Assembly (NCBI RefSeq): GCF_013415105.1
Contig: NZ_JACCDF010000002.1
Coordinates: forward strand, 1 to 64,000
Length of the DNA: 64,000 bases
Origin: Vreelandella salicampi
Lineage (GTDB): Bacteria > Pseudomonadota > Gammaproteobacteria > Pseudomonadales > Halomonadaceae
Direction: 5' to 3'
In this document: positions 1 through 11,374 of the stretch, piece by piece
Position numbering within the stretch: the stretch's first letter is position 1
How the letters are laid out: every line of letters begins with the position of its first letter
Position numbers and translations under genes: made by a program
The notes under the pieces: generated by a model
Told to the model about the DNA's origin: nothing
Databases searched by the model: none
What the model saw: the letters and a program-made list of their open reading frames with translations, nothing else

Positions 1-203
1 CGCCACACTTGGGCATTAATCCGTGTGTCATCACGCCATCGATACGGCTGTTGAAGACTGAAGCCGGCAACCAACGGCTCCAAAACGCTCAATCGACACT
101 CTCATGAATGAGGCAGGTTCACTACAACACATAACGCCGAAGCTCAGTTGCAGGCCAAAGTGCAGCAGCGCTTTGGCCGGTCAACTGCAGCGATTCGTTG
201 GAT

Positions 204-629
204 TTACACAACCAATTCTATGAGCCACGCGACCGTCGGCCGCGTACGCGCTGGCACCTTCTCTAAAAAATCGGCTACTCCTAGCTCTTCATCAGTTTTC
301 GGCAGTGAAAGAGCTGAGGCGTAAACGCTAGCTCCAATTGCCGCAAACCCGAAGGGTACGATCCAACTTGCTGCGTTTAGAAATAGCGCGCTTAACAACG
401 CTACGAGGCCGTCCGCATCTTCTACGGACGAAATATCCCAAACAGACTGAAGTCCGTAAACCGCCATCAAAATCAAACCACCGTGAAAAATAAGTCTGAG
501 ACCAGATCGCTTTAATGTTTTTTTATCTCCCGAAGCACACTCCCTGATTCTTATAATCGAAAGCAAAGCAATAAAGAGAGATAGGAGCCCGCCTACCGAA
601 AAACAAAATGTGTACATACCCCTCCTCAA
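204..629 (-). CDS. hypothetical inner-membrane protein
   Basis: A 141-residue reading frame whose product has about three hydrophobic segments (roughly residues 5-27, 45-65 and 75-108) and a charged C-terminal tail rich in Glu, Lys and Arg. I do not recognise the family. It stands alone on the minus strand, upstream of and divergent from the thiamine genes, and the 203 bases after its stop hold nothing I can identify. Length and hydrophobic pattern argue for a real small membrane protein, but no homology supports it. Confidence 0.5.
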   Translation of the reverse strand: MRRGMYTFCFSVGGLLSLFIALLSIIRIRECASGDKKTLKRSGLRLIFHGGLILMAVYGLQSVWDISSVEDADGLVALLSALFLNAASWIVPFGFAAIGASVYASALSLPKTDEELGVADFLEKVPARTRPTVAWLIELVV

Positions 630-852
630 CTTCTACCCAGAAGTGATTCTACGCCCCGCTGCAAAACTTCAATGAACGCGAAGGCGCATTGAGGTTTTGC
701 ACCCACCTGTTTTGACTCTACCCCATTGATTCCCTTGATAGCAAAGCCAATTTTGGCAACACCTCTTAAATTCGCAGCTTGCACGATTCTCTATATCCAA
801 TCTTGTCCCCTTGCATCTCCCCCACCCGCCTCCTACACTCCACCAACGAACA

Positions 853-995
853 GCTTGACGGGGTGCCGGTGATATCCGGCTGAGATGGCGCAGGGCGTAG
901 CAATGTTTGCTGCCAAGCGCTGGTCCCGCTGAACCTGATCCGGCTAATGCGCTGCTATATGAATTGCGGCGCGGGTACCGGCGTAGGGATCAAGC
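853..995 (+). promoter_or_regulatory. TPP riboswitch (THI element)
   Basis: The conserved TPP aptamer blocks are present in order: GGGGTGCC at 860-867, GGCTGAGA at 878-885, and CTGAACCTGATCCGGCTAATG at about 929-949, followed by GCGTAGGGA at 981-989. The closing P1 helix is visible as GCTTGA (853-858) pairing with TCAAGC (990-995). It lies about 100 bases upstream of tenA-thiC. By family knowledge it lowers expression when thiamine pyrophosphate is abundant. Confidence 0.95.
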
Positions 996-1093
996 GATGG
1001 CCATGGCTAGCTCTCTCAAGATCGCACGCCACCTTTCCGCGCCATTCCCTCGATCTCTCGCCTGCCCTCCGGATCATTACTACCGGAGGCATC

Positions 1094-3683
<2,590 letters not shown>

Positions 3684-3711
3684 GCCTCAAAGGTTCTGCG
3701 AGTCGCTAACG

Positions 3712-3755
3712 TAAAAGGCTCCATTGGCGAGATATCCAACGGGGCCTTTTCGTTC
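3712..3755 (+). terminator. rho-independent terminator after thiC
   Basis: AAAAGGCTCC (3713-3722) can pair with GGGGCCTTTT (3741-3750) around an 18-base loop, and the stem runs into T residues. It lies 30 bases after the thiC stop and before the convergent GntR gene, and the A-rich left arm could also serve the other strand. Confidence 0.7.
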
Positions 3756-3790
3756 AAGGGCTTGGCGTTTTATCCAAGCAATAGAGACAC

Positions 3791-4516
3791 TTAATCGGTA
3801 AGCAAACTCGCTTCTTCTATCTCCGAGAATGGCCGCATTGTCTGCTGATTCCACGTCTCGAAGTGATCGTGCATCGCTTGACGCGCCAAATCCCGGTCAC
3901 GGGTTTTAACGGCAGCGACGAGAGCAATATGCGTCTCGTTGGTCTTCTTTTGTGCCTCTTTCGACTTGGATTGCCGCGCGAGGATACGACGTTGGTGAAG
4001 CACTTTTTTGAGTACTGACGACAGTCCCTGGAAAATGATCAAAATGGCGGGATTTTTCGCCATGATGGCCAGTTGCTCATGAAAGTCGTAATCGGCCTGA
4101 ATGCCTTCAAGTACATCGGTGGAATGCACGATCTTGCCGCAGAGTTGCTCAAGCCGCTCAAGCTCATGGGGCTGATGATTCACCGCCGCCGCCTGGACGA
4201 TCTCTTTTTCGAACATTTCCCTAGCCGTTTCGAGGTGATCGACGGAAATGTAATTGAGCTTAAGCGCCAGTTCAAAATAGAGCTGAATGAAAACCGGTTC
4301 CGGCATCTTAAGAAAGGTGCCGCTGCCCTGTTTGCGTTCGATGAACCCAAGGCTCTGCAGTAACGAAAGGACATTCCTCACCGACGAGCGGTGCATGTCG
4401 AAATGCTCACACAGCGCTCTTTCCGGCGGAAGTTTCAAACGACCGTCTTTGGATAGCTCGGAGACAGAAACAAACTCCTTAAGCCTATCCAAAAGGTTAG
4501 GATCAATCTGGCTCAT
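3791..4516 (-). CDS. GntR-family regulator (FadR subfamily, FCD domain)
   Basis: A 241-residue transcription regulator. The N-terminal winged helix (about residues 5-70) has the GntR signature (LPPERALCEHFDMHRSSVRN) followed by a GSGTF wing. The C-terminal all-helical FCD domain (about 90-225) has the His/Asp metal or ligand positions (DYDFHEQL and a late THIALVAAV helix). It is the last gene of a minus-strand catabolic cluster (transketolase, TRAP transporter, isomerase, SDR) and 78 bases after the SDR gene, so it is most likely the local repressor responding to the imported substrate or an intermediate. FadR-type palindromes occur upstream of the cluster. Confidence 0.9.
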   Translation of the reverse strand: MSQIDPNLLDRLKEFVSVSELSKDGRLKLPPERALCEHFDMHRSSVRNVLSLLQSLGFIERKQGSGTFLKMPEPVFIQLYFELALKLNYISVDHLETAREMFEKEIVQAAAVNHQPHELERLEQLCGKIVHSTDVLEGIQADYDFHEQLAIMAKNPAILIIFQGLSSVLKKVLHQRRILARQSKSKEAQKKTNETHIALVAAVKTRDRDLARQAMHDHFETWNQQTMRPFSEIEEASLLTD

Positions 4517-4549
4517 ATCATCATCCAGGCGCTGCCCCTATACCGCATT

Positions 4550-4568
4550 AATACGACAAGACCGTATT
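4550..4568. promoter_or_regulatory. palindrome upstream of the GntR gene
   Basis: AATACG (4550-4555) and CGTATT (4563-4568) form an inverted repeat with a 7-base spacer, 34-52 bases upstream of the GntR start. The outer arms and a GAC core resemble the 19-base palindrome at 11111-11129 upstream of the operon. It may be an autoregulatory operator; this is inference only. Confidence 0.35.
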
Positions 4569-4594
4569 GAAAGTACCAGGGCAGCTTACCATAA

Positions 4595-5347
4595 TCAGTG
4601 AATGTGCATACCGCCATTCACATCTAGGGTAGCCCCCGTGATGTAACTGGAGAGGTCGCTGGCTAGGAACAGGAAGGCCTTGGCAACGTCATCGGGCGCA
4701 CCCAGGCGGTTCAGGGGAATTCCTTCCAGAATCTTGGCCTTCATCTCGTCGTCGAGCTTGCCCGCGGTGATATCGGTCGCGATCAGGCCGGGCGTAACGG
4801 CGTTAACCCGAATACCGTTCGCCCCAAGCTCGCGCGCCATGGCTTTGCCAAGCCCCAGCATGCCGGCCTTGGCGGCACTGTAGTGGGGGCCGCCGAAAAT
4901 ACCGCCGCCGCGCTGTGCAGAAACAGACGAGGTATTGATAATCGAGCCGACGCCGCCTTGCTTCATGTGCGGCACCACCGCTTGCGACATGTACATCATA
5001 CCGCGCAGGTTTACGTCCAGAATGCGGTCATAGTCTTCTGGTGAAATCTCTTCGAACTTTACCGGTTGGGTGATGCCGGCATTATTGACGAGCACATCGA
5101 TACGGCCGAACTTGTCGATCACCGCTTTTGCTAGATTGAAACAGTCTTCGCGGTTGGCCACGTTGCCGGTAACCACCAGGCAGCGGTCGGCATCAAATTC
5201 GCTGCGCACTTTCTCGCAGGCCTGCTCATTAATATCAGAAATCACGATTGACGCGCCTTCCTCATAGAAAAGGCGAGCTGTTCTCAAGCCAATGCCTTTC
5301 TCACCTGCAGCGCCGGTGACGATACATACCTTGTCTTTAAGTAGCAT
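4595..5347 (-). CDS. SDR-family NAD(P)-dependent oxidoreductase
   Basis: A 250-residue classical short-chain dehydrogenase. The glycine-rich cofactor motif is TGAAGEKGIG, an Asp (VISDIN) after beta-2 suggests NAD preference, NNAG is present, and the catalytic Ser-Tyr-Lys set is seen in NTSSVS and YSAAK. An extra glycine-rich stretch (AQRGGGIFGG) lies between Ser and Tyr. It sits between the isomerase gene and the GntR gene and probably oxidises or reduces a polyol or keto-sugar intermediate of the pathway. The substrate cannot be told from sequence. Confidence 0.9.
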   Translation of the reverse strand: MLLKDKVCIVTGAAGEKGIGLRTARLFYEEGASIVISDINEQACEKVRSEFDADRCLVVTGNVANREDCFNLAKAVIDKFGRIDVLVNNAGITQPVKFEEISPEDYDRILDVNLRGMMYMSQAVVPHMKQGGVGSIINTSSVSAQRGGGIFGGPHYSAAKAGMLGLGKAMARELGANGIRVNAVTPGLIATDITAGKLDDEMKAKILEGIPLNRLGAPDDVAKAFLFLASDLSSYITGATLDVNGGMHIH

Positions 5348-5377
5348 GACGTTTTCCTTTTGTTGATGTTGAGTACG

Positions 5378-6211
5378 TTATTTGTTGAGTGATGCCAGCT
5401 CCTCAAGGGAGCGGCAAATACGCGACTCGATCACATCGAGTGGCAGTGGTTGTTCATCGCGCCACGGCTGAGCATTGGCATCACGATGAAGGCGAAACGG
5501 GAGTTCCAGCGAGAGTGGCATGCCCTGATGAAGAAGCTCGGAGGCCAACGCAGCGTCGTCGATATACCCTTCGCCCAATGCAACAAAGTCGATGCCGTCT
5601 CCCCGCCGCGTACACGGCTTGAGGTGAAAGTGATCGGCAATACGCATCGCCTCACGCGCATCCCCAAGCGGTTCTCGGCCAGGGCAATGAGCCAACAGAT
5701 TGCCGATGTCGTAGTTAATACCAAAGGCTTGGGAATCCAGCCGCTCAAGTAAGCCGTATGCATCACCGGCGTGGTCGAGAACGTTGGGCACCCCGTTGCC
5801 GGGGTTTTCCAGCAGAATGCGTATACCGTGGTCGCGAGCAATCGCGGCCAGGGTGTCCGCCTGTCGAAAGAAGGTGCCTGCACGCTCGCACGTGGCCGCG
5901 TTGGTAATGACGAAGGACGCGCCGAGAGAGGCGGCGAAACGGCAGCGTGCTTCAAGCCGGGCGGCCGCGTTCTCCATACCCAAATCGATATGGCCCGAGA
6001 AGTAGCGGCATTCCTGGCCATACTGGCGCATCTCGTCTTTTAAGGCGCTGGCAAACGCCTCGGTAAAGTCGCCGTCGGTAAAGGCCTCGACATAGCCATC
6101 GATGAAGGCAAACTCCACGTTCTTCACGCCACACCGCGCAAGCGATGGCAGGATCGTATGGAACCCATAGCCGTCATAGGCCGCCGTGCTGACTGATACA
6201 TAGCTGTTCAT
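5378..6211 (-). CDS. sugar phosphate isomerase/epimerase family protein (AP endonuclease 2-like TIM barrel)
   Basis: A 277-residue protein of the xylose-isomerase-like TIM-barrel superfamily. Candidate metal ligands lie at strand ends: Glu in ILLENPGN, Asp in NYDIGN, His in DHFHLK and Glu in SLELPF. Members catalyse isomerisation or epimerisation of keto- or aldo-sugars and related compounds. A good ribosome site (GAGGAAG) precedes the ATG at 6211. It is 32 bases after the TRAP large-permease gene, in one transcription unit with transporter, SDR and split transketolase, which places it in the same unidentified catabolic route. Confidence 0.85.
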   Translation of the reverse strand: MNSYVSVSTAAYDGYGFHTILPSLARCGVKNVEFAFIDGYVEAFTDGDFTEAFASALKDEMRQYGQECRYFSGHIDLGMENAAARLEARCRFAASLGASFVITNAATCERAGTFFRQADTLAAIARDHGIRILLENPGNGVPNVLDHAGDAYGLLERLDSQAFGINYDIGNLLAHCPGREPLGDAREAMRIADHFHLKPCTRRGDGIDFVALGEGYIDDAALASELLHQGMPLSLELPFRLHRDANAQPWRDEQPLPLDVIESRICRSLEELASLNK

Positions 6212-6243
6212 ATTGCTTCCTCAGGCTGTCGCAGCGCGTCAGT

Positions 6244-7503
6244 TCAATAAACGATCAGCGCCGGCACATAGGACACCAGTATCAACACGGTGATGGCGAC
6301 CAAGTAGAAGGGGCCCAGCTCTTTCACCACGGCGCCGATACGCTCACGGGCAATGGCGGAAGAGACAAACAGCGTGGTGCCGATAGGCGGTGTGAAAAGC
6401 CCAATGCTGAGGTTCACACACATCATTATGCCGAGCTGTACAAGGTCCAGCCCGATCGCATTGGCGATGGAAACCAGCGTTGGGCCGAGTAGCAGGATGG
6501 CCGCAGGCAAGTCGAGGAACATACCGATGACGAGCAACAGTAGATTAATCGCCAGAATAATCAGAATCGGATGCTTGAGATATTCCACGGCCCATTGAGC
6601 GACTGCCTGGGGCACGCCACCGGAGGTCAGAATGTAGGCGATGATGTTGGCTGCCGCGATAATCAGCATCACGATGCCGGTGGTGATCACCGTACTCACC
6701 AGTGCACTCATAACGCGCTCGGCCGACAGGTCACGGTAGATAACACTACTGACCACCAACGCATAGGCCACGGCGATGATGCTGACTTCGGTCGGCGTGG
6801 CAATACCAGCGCGCAGCAGTACGACGATAAATACCGGCATTAGCAGCGCCGGTAGCGCGGTAAAAAACGTGCTTCTTACTTCGGCACCGGTGTACTTGAG
6901 GGTAAGCCGTGGGAACCCGCGCCGTTTACCCACGATGTAGCAGGCCAACATCATGCCGCCAGCGAGCATCAGCGCCGGAATCACTGCCGCGACAAACAGC
7001 GATGCAATGGAGGCATTCGAGACGGTGGCGAATAAGATAAGGGGAATCGACGGCGGCATTAGGCCCGCAATGACCGATGACGCCGAGGTAACAGCGGCCC
7101 CGAAAGCGCCGGGGTAGCCTTCTCTCTTTTGCCAGGGAATCAGCATGGAACCAAGTGCAGAGGCCTCGGCTACGGAAGACCCCGAAACCCCGCCAAAGAC
7201 CGTGGAGCCGACCACCGTGACCTGCCCAAGCCCGCCATGGTATTTCCCCACCAGCATAGACGCTAAGCCCACCAGCTTCTGCCCCAGCTTGCCTGACATC
7301 ATCAGGCCGCCTGAGAGTATGAAGAAGGGGATCGCCAGTAGAGGAAAACTTTGTGTCGGCTGAAATATCTTCATTACCGCCATACTCGATGGCATCGGGC
7401 CGAATACCGATAGCGCTGCCCAGCCACTGATCACCAGCGAATAACCCACCGGCATCGCCATCAAGAGAAATAGAGTAAAACCAATGAGCATCTGGGCCGT
7501 CAT
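6244..7503 (-). CDS. TRAP transporter large permease (DctM family)
   Basis: A 419-residue polytopic membrane protein of the DctM/SiaM kind with about 11-12 hydrophobic segments. It has typical family stretches such as GGVSGSSVAEASALGSMLIP and a C-terminal FTPPIGTTLFVSS segment. It forms the Na+-driven channel component of a tripartite ATP-independent periplasmic transporter. Its start overlaps the end of the small-permease gene by four bases (ATGA), so the two are translationally coupled. Confidence 0.95.
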   Translation of the reverse strand: MTAQMLIGFTLFLLMAMPVGYSLVISGWAALSVFGPMPSSMAVMKIFQPTQSFPLLAIPFFILSGGLMMSGKLGQKLVGLASMLVGKYHGGLGQVTVVGSTVFGGVSGSSVAEASALGSMLIPWQKREGYPGAFGAAVTSASSVIAGLMPPSIPLILFATVSNASIASLFVAAVIPALMLAGGMMLACYIVGKRRGFPRLTLKYTGAEVRSTFFTALPALLMPVFIVVLLRAGIATPTEVSIIAVAYALVVSSVIYRDLSAERVMSALVSTVITTGIVMLIIAAANIIAYILTSGGVPQAVAQWAVEYLKHPILIILAINLLLLVIGMFLDLPAAILLLGPTLVSIANAIGLDLVQLGIMMCVNLSIGLFTPPIGTTLFVSSAIARERIGAVVKELGPFYLVAITVLILVSYVPALIVY

Positions 7504-8063
7504 AACCCATCCTCCCCGTGAGAGACTTTAGGCTCGGAGAATTGATCGCCTCCGGTTAGCACCATCGCAATGTTGATAAACGAAACGACGGCCACTCCCA
7601 TGAAGCCAATTACCACCGACCAATACGCCCATGACATACCGAGCTGAGTGATAGGAAACCGCTGACTTCCAGCCATCTCGACGACATCCAGCCCATGAAA
7701 TGCCATCACCGCAAAGGCGACCATGGCGATGCCATTGACGACCAACGTCACCAGCTTCTTGGGTAGGCTCGGGAGTTTTTCTACCACCAGTTCGACGCCG
7801 ATATGCTCATTTTTGGCAGCAGCGGCGACGATGGCGCACATCGTCAGCCAGGGAAATAGCAGGTTAGGTACTTCTGTTATCCACCCCAAATTGATAGAGA
7901 ACACATACCGAACCACCACCCCCAGCAACAGCGATAAGAAGATGGCCACAATGGATACGATAGCTACCCATTTGAAGGCGTGATAAATCACATTCTTTGA
8001 GCTCACTAACAGCGAAGCGGGCTTACCCACTTCGCTGTTGCGGCTCTCTTTTGAGAGCTTCAT
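7500..8063 (-). CDS. TRAP transporter small permease (DctQ family)
   Basis: A 187-residue membrane protein with four hydrophobic segments, matching the DctQ family in size and layout (an LGWITEVPNLLFPWL segment in the middle). A strong ribosome site (AGGAGG) precedes the ATG at 8063. The N-terminus is about 25 residues longer than the minimal family length. It partners the large permease immediately downstream and the binding protein immediately upstream. Confidence 0.93.
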   Translation of the reverse strand: MKLSKESRNSEVGKPASLLVSSKNVIYHAFKWVAIVSIVAIFLSLLLGVVVRYVFSINLGWITEVPNLLFPWLTMCAIVAAAAKNEHIGVELVVEKLPSLPKKLVTLVVNGIAMVAFAVMAFHGLDVVEMAGSQRFPITQLGMSWAYWSVVIGFMGVAVVSFINIAMVLTGGDQFSEPKVSHGEDGL

Positions 8064-8078
8064 GGAAAGCCCCTCCTG

Positions 8079-9059
8079 TTACTGCGACTCGCCCTGAGAG
8101 GCATTGACGACCATTTCGACCAACTCCGGATACTCTTCACGCCACAGGTCGTAAACGGATGAGGTAGCTTCAATGAAAGCCTTATTGTCCACCTCGTTAA
8201 ACGCCACACCGGCGTTTTCCATTTCTCTGCGTAAATCTTCATCCGCCTGCAGAGAAGCCTGACGGTTGAATTCACCGGCTTCGACGGCCGCCTCTTGAAC
8301 AACGTCTTGATGCTCTGGTGACAGCGTATCCCAGATTGTTTTGCTCATTAGCAGCGGCGTTGACTCATACTTATGGCCCGTCAGCGAGATGTAGTCCTGA
8401 ACTTCGTAAAGCTTGGAGGAATAAATATTCATCAGCGGATTTTCCTGACCATCCACAACACCCTGCTCAAGGGCGATGTACAGCTCGGAGAAGTTCATCG
8501 GCGTTGGGTTAGCGCCCAGCGCTTCGAAAATATCGACGGTCATCTCGTCCGGAGGCGTACGAATCTTGAGGCCATCCAGGTCTTCTGGCGATTCAATAGG
8601 ATGCACATTGTTGCTGACGTGACGAATGCCGTTATCCCACATGGCGAGCAGCACTAGGCCCTTCTCTTCCGCCAGTTTCTTGAGTTCATCGCCTACTTCA
8701 CCGTCCATCACACGCCAAGCAGAAGGCAGCGAGTCGAACAGGAATGGCAGGCCAAGTACGGAGAACTGCGGCACGACACTGGAGGTAGAGCCTTGGCTAT
8801 TACTGCTGAAAGCCAGCGCCCCCATTCTCATTAGGGTCAGCGCCTCCATGTCATCGCCGTACTGGGAGTTACCCCCTACATCGACGACCAACTCACCGTT
8901 GGTGCCTTCTTCGACTAATTCTGCAAACATTTCAGATGCATCCCATTTTGGATTGCCCTCTGCGGCGCTATGGGTTAGCTGAAGTGTCTGCTGAGCAGCG
9001 GCGATACCGCTGAAGAAAAAGGCGCTGGCGACGGCGGATGCAAGAATTGTTTTTTTCAT
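8079..9059 (-). CDS. TRAP transporter substrate-binding protein (DctP family)
   Basis: A 326-residue periplasmic binding protein. A Sec signal peptide is evident (MKKTILASAVASAFFFSG, cleavage near AAA-QQ). Family landmarks include LKIRTPP, whose Arg in most TRAP proteins binds the substrate carboxylate, and VVDGQENP. This suggests a substrate bearing an acid group (carboxylate or perhaps sulfonate), but specificity is not determined. It is 15 bases before the small-permease gene and separated from the transketolase gene by a small repeat-containing gap. Confidence 0.95.
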   Translation of the reverse strand: MKKTILASAVASAFFFSGIAAAQQTLQLTHSAAEGNPKWDASEMFAELVEEGTNGELVVDVGGNSQYGDDMEALTLMRMGALAFSSNSQGSTSSVVPQFSVLGLPFLFDSLPSAWRVMDGEVGDELKKLAEEKGLVLLAMWDNGIRHVSNNVHPIESPEDLDGLKIRTPPDEMTVDIFEALGANPTPMNFSELYIALEQGVVDGQENPLMNIYSSKLYEVQDYISLTGHKYESTPLLMSKTIWDTLSPEHQDVVQEAAVEAGEFNRQASLQADEDLRREMENAGVAFNEVDNKAFIEATSSVYDLWREEYPELVEMVVNASQGESQ

Positions 9060-9080
9060 GACGTTTCTCTCTGTTCAGAT

Positions 9081-9130
9081 CGTTGTTGTGAACCGTTGTT
9101 GTAAACTGCTGTTGTGAATCGTTGTCGTAG
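9081..9130. repeat. short degenerate tandem repeat between transketolase and TRAP genes
   Basis: About four degenerate copies of a 13-15-base unit (CGTTGTTGTGAAC and variants) fill half of the 98-base gap between the transketolase C-terminal gene and the binding-protein gene. It may be a mere slippage product or part of the mRNA leader of the binding-protein gene. Confidence 0.6.
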
Positions 9131-9157
9131 CTTTTTGTTTTAACGACAGATAGTGCG

Positions 9158-10180
9158 TTAAATGGTGGGTTTGATCTCCTCCTCTACGGAGACGTTTTTC
9201 GCTACCGTTTTCACTACCTCCCTCGTTGAAATGCCATAGCGATCATGAAGCGTCGGCAGCGCGCCGGCGTCCAAAAACTCGTCGGGAAGGCCGATCTGGT
9301 GGAACTTGACCGATACGCCTTCTTTCATCAGCAGGGACGCGATGCTTTCGCCCAACCCGCCGACAACCGAGTGGTTTTCCGCCACGAAGACGGGGCGGTC
9401 GGTATTGGAGCGCACCTCTGCCAGAATGGCCTCAGTATCCAAAGGCTTGATCGTAGCGCAGTGCATGACAGCCGCCTCGATCCCTTTCTCCTTCAGCTCA
9501 TCGGCAGCTTCGATTGCCCGTGTGGTCATCAGTCCGGATGAGATAATCAGGGCGTCTTTGCCATTCATCAGCCGCTTGGCCTTGCCAATCTCGAAGCGGT
9601 AGTCATCAAAACGATCCAATACACGCGGCACCTTGCCACGCAATAACCGCAAGTAAACAGGGCCGTCGAAGTCCGCCATTGCCTGCACCGACTGCTCAAT
9701 GTCTATCGCATCGCAGGGGTCAATGATGGTTAGGTTCGGCATGCCACGGAAAATAGCGACATCTTCTGTGGCTTGGTGACTCGGCCCATAACCGGTGGTC
9801 AGACCCGGAAGCCCGCCGATGATTTTGACGTTCAATTTCTCTTCGGCGATTGCCAGGCAGATAAAGTCATAGGCCCGACGTGAAGCAAAGACGCTATAGG
9901 TGGTTACGAAAGGGATAAAACCCTCGCGCGCCATGCCGGCCCCTGCCATCATCAGCAGCTGCTCGGCCATGCCCATCTGGTAATAGCGATCAGGGTAGGC
10001 CTGAGCGAAGATATGCAAATCGGTATACTTGCCGAGATCTGCCGTCATGCCGACGATCTTGGGATTTTTCTCGGCGGCCTCAACCAGCGCGTGGCCGAAA
10101 GGAGCCGCTGTTACCGGCTGACCTTCCCCCGCGATAGACGCGATCATGGATGAGGTTTTTAACTTTTTCTTGGCGCTCAT
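9158..10180 (-). CDS. transketolase, C-terminal subunit (split transketolase)
   Basis: A 340-residue protein with the pyrimidine-binding (Pyr) and C-terminal domains of transketolase. The Pyr-domain signature with the TPP-activating Glu is in YQMGMAEQLLMMAGAG, and a substrate-contacting His lies in GPSHQATEDVA. The C-terminal domain has VAENHSVVGGLGESI. A good ribosome site (AAGGAGG) precedes the ATG at 10180. It must pair with the PP-domain subunit encoded 12 bases upstream to form the active two-carbon transferase. Split transketolases act in specialised sugar routes (apulose phosphate, sulfosugar) as well as in some central metabolism. Confidence 0.92.
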   Translation of the reverse strand: MSAKKKLKTSSMIASIAGEGQPVTAAPFGHALVEAAEKNPKIVGMTADLGKYTDLHIFAQAYPDRYYQMGMAEQLLMMAGAGMAREGFIPFVTTYSVFASRRAYDFICLAIAEEKLNVKIIGGLPGLTTGYGPSHQATEDVAIFRGMPNLTIIDPCDAIDIEQSVQAMADFDGPVYLRLLRGKVPRVLDRFDDYRFEIGKAKRLMNGKDALIISSGLMTTRAIEAADELKEKGIEAAVMHCATIKPLDTEAILAEVRSNTDRPVFVAENHSVVGGLGESIASLLMKEGVSVKFHQIGLPDEFLDAGALPTLHDRYGISTREVVKTVAKNVSVEEEIKPTI

Positions 10181-10192
10181 TTCATTTCCTCC

Positions 10193-11053
10193 TTACTGGA
10201 CACCGTAGGCTTCATCGAGCTGCTTGAGCGCCACGCTCCACTCATTCTCATCAACGCGAATAAAGTGGTTCTTGTCGCGTTCTTCGAGGAACGTCACGCC
10301 GCGGCCCATCAGGGTGTCGCAAATAATCACGCGGGGCTTGTCGGAGTTGCTTGCCAAGGCACTGTCGAAGGCCTCGACCAGTGCTTCGAGATCATTGCCA
10401 TCAACGCGATAGGTTTCCCATCCAAAGGCGGTCCACTTGTCAGCGATCGGTTCGTAGTTGAGCACGGTGGACGACTTGTCGTCGGCCTGCTGATCGTTGA
10501 CGTCGACAATCGCAATCAAGTTGCCCAGCTTCCAGTGGGCTGCAGAAGCAACGGCTTCCCAGGTCGAGCCCTCGTTTAGCTCGCCGTCTGACAGCAGGTT
10601 GAAAATGCGCGACGCACTCTCTTTGCGCTTGAGACCCAGCGCCATACCGACCCCAATGCCAAGGCCGTGGCCCAAAGAGCCACCGGTGATTTCCATACCT
10701 GGCGTGTAGTCAGCCATGCCGGACATGGGCAGGATGCTGTCGTCGCTGCCGTAGTCTTCAATTTCTTCTTCGGCGATAACACCGGCTTCGATCAAAGCGG
10801 CATAGAGGGCGATGGCGTAGTGCCCGATGGACAGCAGGAAACGATCTCGCTCTTCCCACTCAGGGTTTTTAGGGTCAAGTTTTAGCGCGCGAAAGTAGGA
10901 TACCGCCAGGACATCGGCGACCCCTAAGGCCTGACCCACGTAGCCTTGACCCTGTACCTCGCCCATCCGCAAGGCGTGTTGACGAATTTTGTAAGCCCGC
11001 TGCCGAAGTGCCTCAATATCACTAGCCTTCGATGCGGTAGCTGTTTGGCTCAT
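10193..11053 (-). CDS. transketolase, N-terminal subunit (split transketolase)
   Basis: A 286-residue protein equal to the PP (diphosphate-binding) domain of transketolase: GGSLGHGLGIGVGMALG, the metal/TPP site LSDGELNEGSTWEA and VDVNDQQADD are visible. The ATG at 11053 is chosen over an upstream in-frame ATG because GGAGGTG stands directly before it. A FadR-type palindrome ends right at this ribosome site. It is the first gene of the catabolic operon, and with its partner forms a TPP enzyme. No kinase gene is nearby, so the substrate may be unphosphorylated or phosphorylated elsewhere. Confidence 0.93.
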   Translation of the reverse strand: MSQTATASKASDIEALRQRAYKIRQHALRMGEVQGQGYVGQALGVADVLAVSYFRALKLDPKNPEWEERDRFLLSIGHYAIALYAALIEAGVIAEEEIEDYGSDDSILPMSGMADYTPGMEITGGSLGHGLGIGVGMALGLKRKESASRIFNLLSDGELNEGSTWEAVASAAHWKLGNLIAIVDVNDQQADDKSSTVLNYEPIADKWTAFGWETYRVDGNDLEALVEAFDSALASNSDKPRVIICDTLMGRGVTFLEERDKNHFIRVDENEWSVALKQLDEAYGVQ

Positions 11054-11065
11054 TACAGTCACCTC

Positions 11066-11083
11066 CAATTGGTTGACCAATTG
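11066..11083. promoter_or_regulatory. perfect FadR/GntR-type palindrome before the transketolase gene
   Basis: CAATTGGT and ACCAATTG form a perfect inverted repeat around TG. The core TGGT-N2-ACCA is the form used by many FCD-type GntR regulators (UxuR/ExuR, PdhR and FadR style). It ends at the ribosome site of the first operon gene, where a bound repressor would block transcription elongation or be downstream of the start. The GntR protein at 3791-4516 is the obvious candidate ligand. Confidence 0.7.
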
Positions 11084-11110
11084 AAGGTAGCCATTGAGGG
11101 TTATTTGTGA

Positions 11111-11129
11111 AATAAGACCATGGTCTATT
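11111..11129. promoter_or_regulatory. palindrome in the operon promoter region
   Basis: AGACCATGGTCT (11115-11126) is a perfect 12-base palindrome, with extended near-symmetric arms GAAAT and ATTTC outside it. It lies about 60-75 bases upstream of the transketolase start codon, in the AT-rich promoter region. Its outer bases resemble those of the palindrome before the GntR gene (4550-4568), so it may be a second type of operator. Confidence 0.45.
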
Positions 11130-11358
11130 TCATATTTTATTAATGTAGTATAAAGAAAATTGCCGTATTTAATCCTACGTTGACTTGCCAACCCATTAAG
11201 CTAGTTAAATGGAATAAATTTGTTTATAAACAAAAATATATAATATCTTAAGAAAGAGGGTGATCGTGGTTTTATGCTATATCTATCGTGAAACCCTAAA
11301 TTGCACTTTATATCTCTATCATCCTTTTTATAAGCAAGGAACATTATTCTTATTGTCT

Positions 11359-11374
11359 TAATGGTTGACCATTA
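11359..11374. promoter_or_regulatory. second perfect FadR/GntR-type palindrome
   Basis: TAATGGT and ACCATTA flank TG, giving a perfect 16-base palindrome with the same core (TGGTTGACCA) as the site at 11066-11083, about 290 bases away. It could allow looping, or control the divergent DASS transporter gene that starts at 11658. Confidence 0.6.

Noticed and set aside
1..203. Open stretch at the left edge reading AEAQLQAKVQQRFGRSTA
   Set aside because: It has no start codon, an upstream stop at 109-111, and no recognised family; not supported as a gene.
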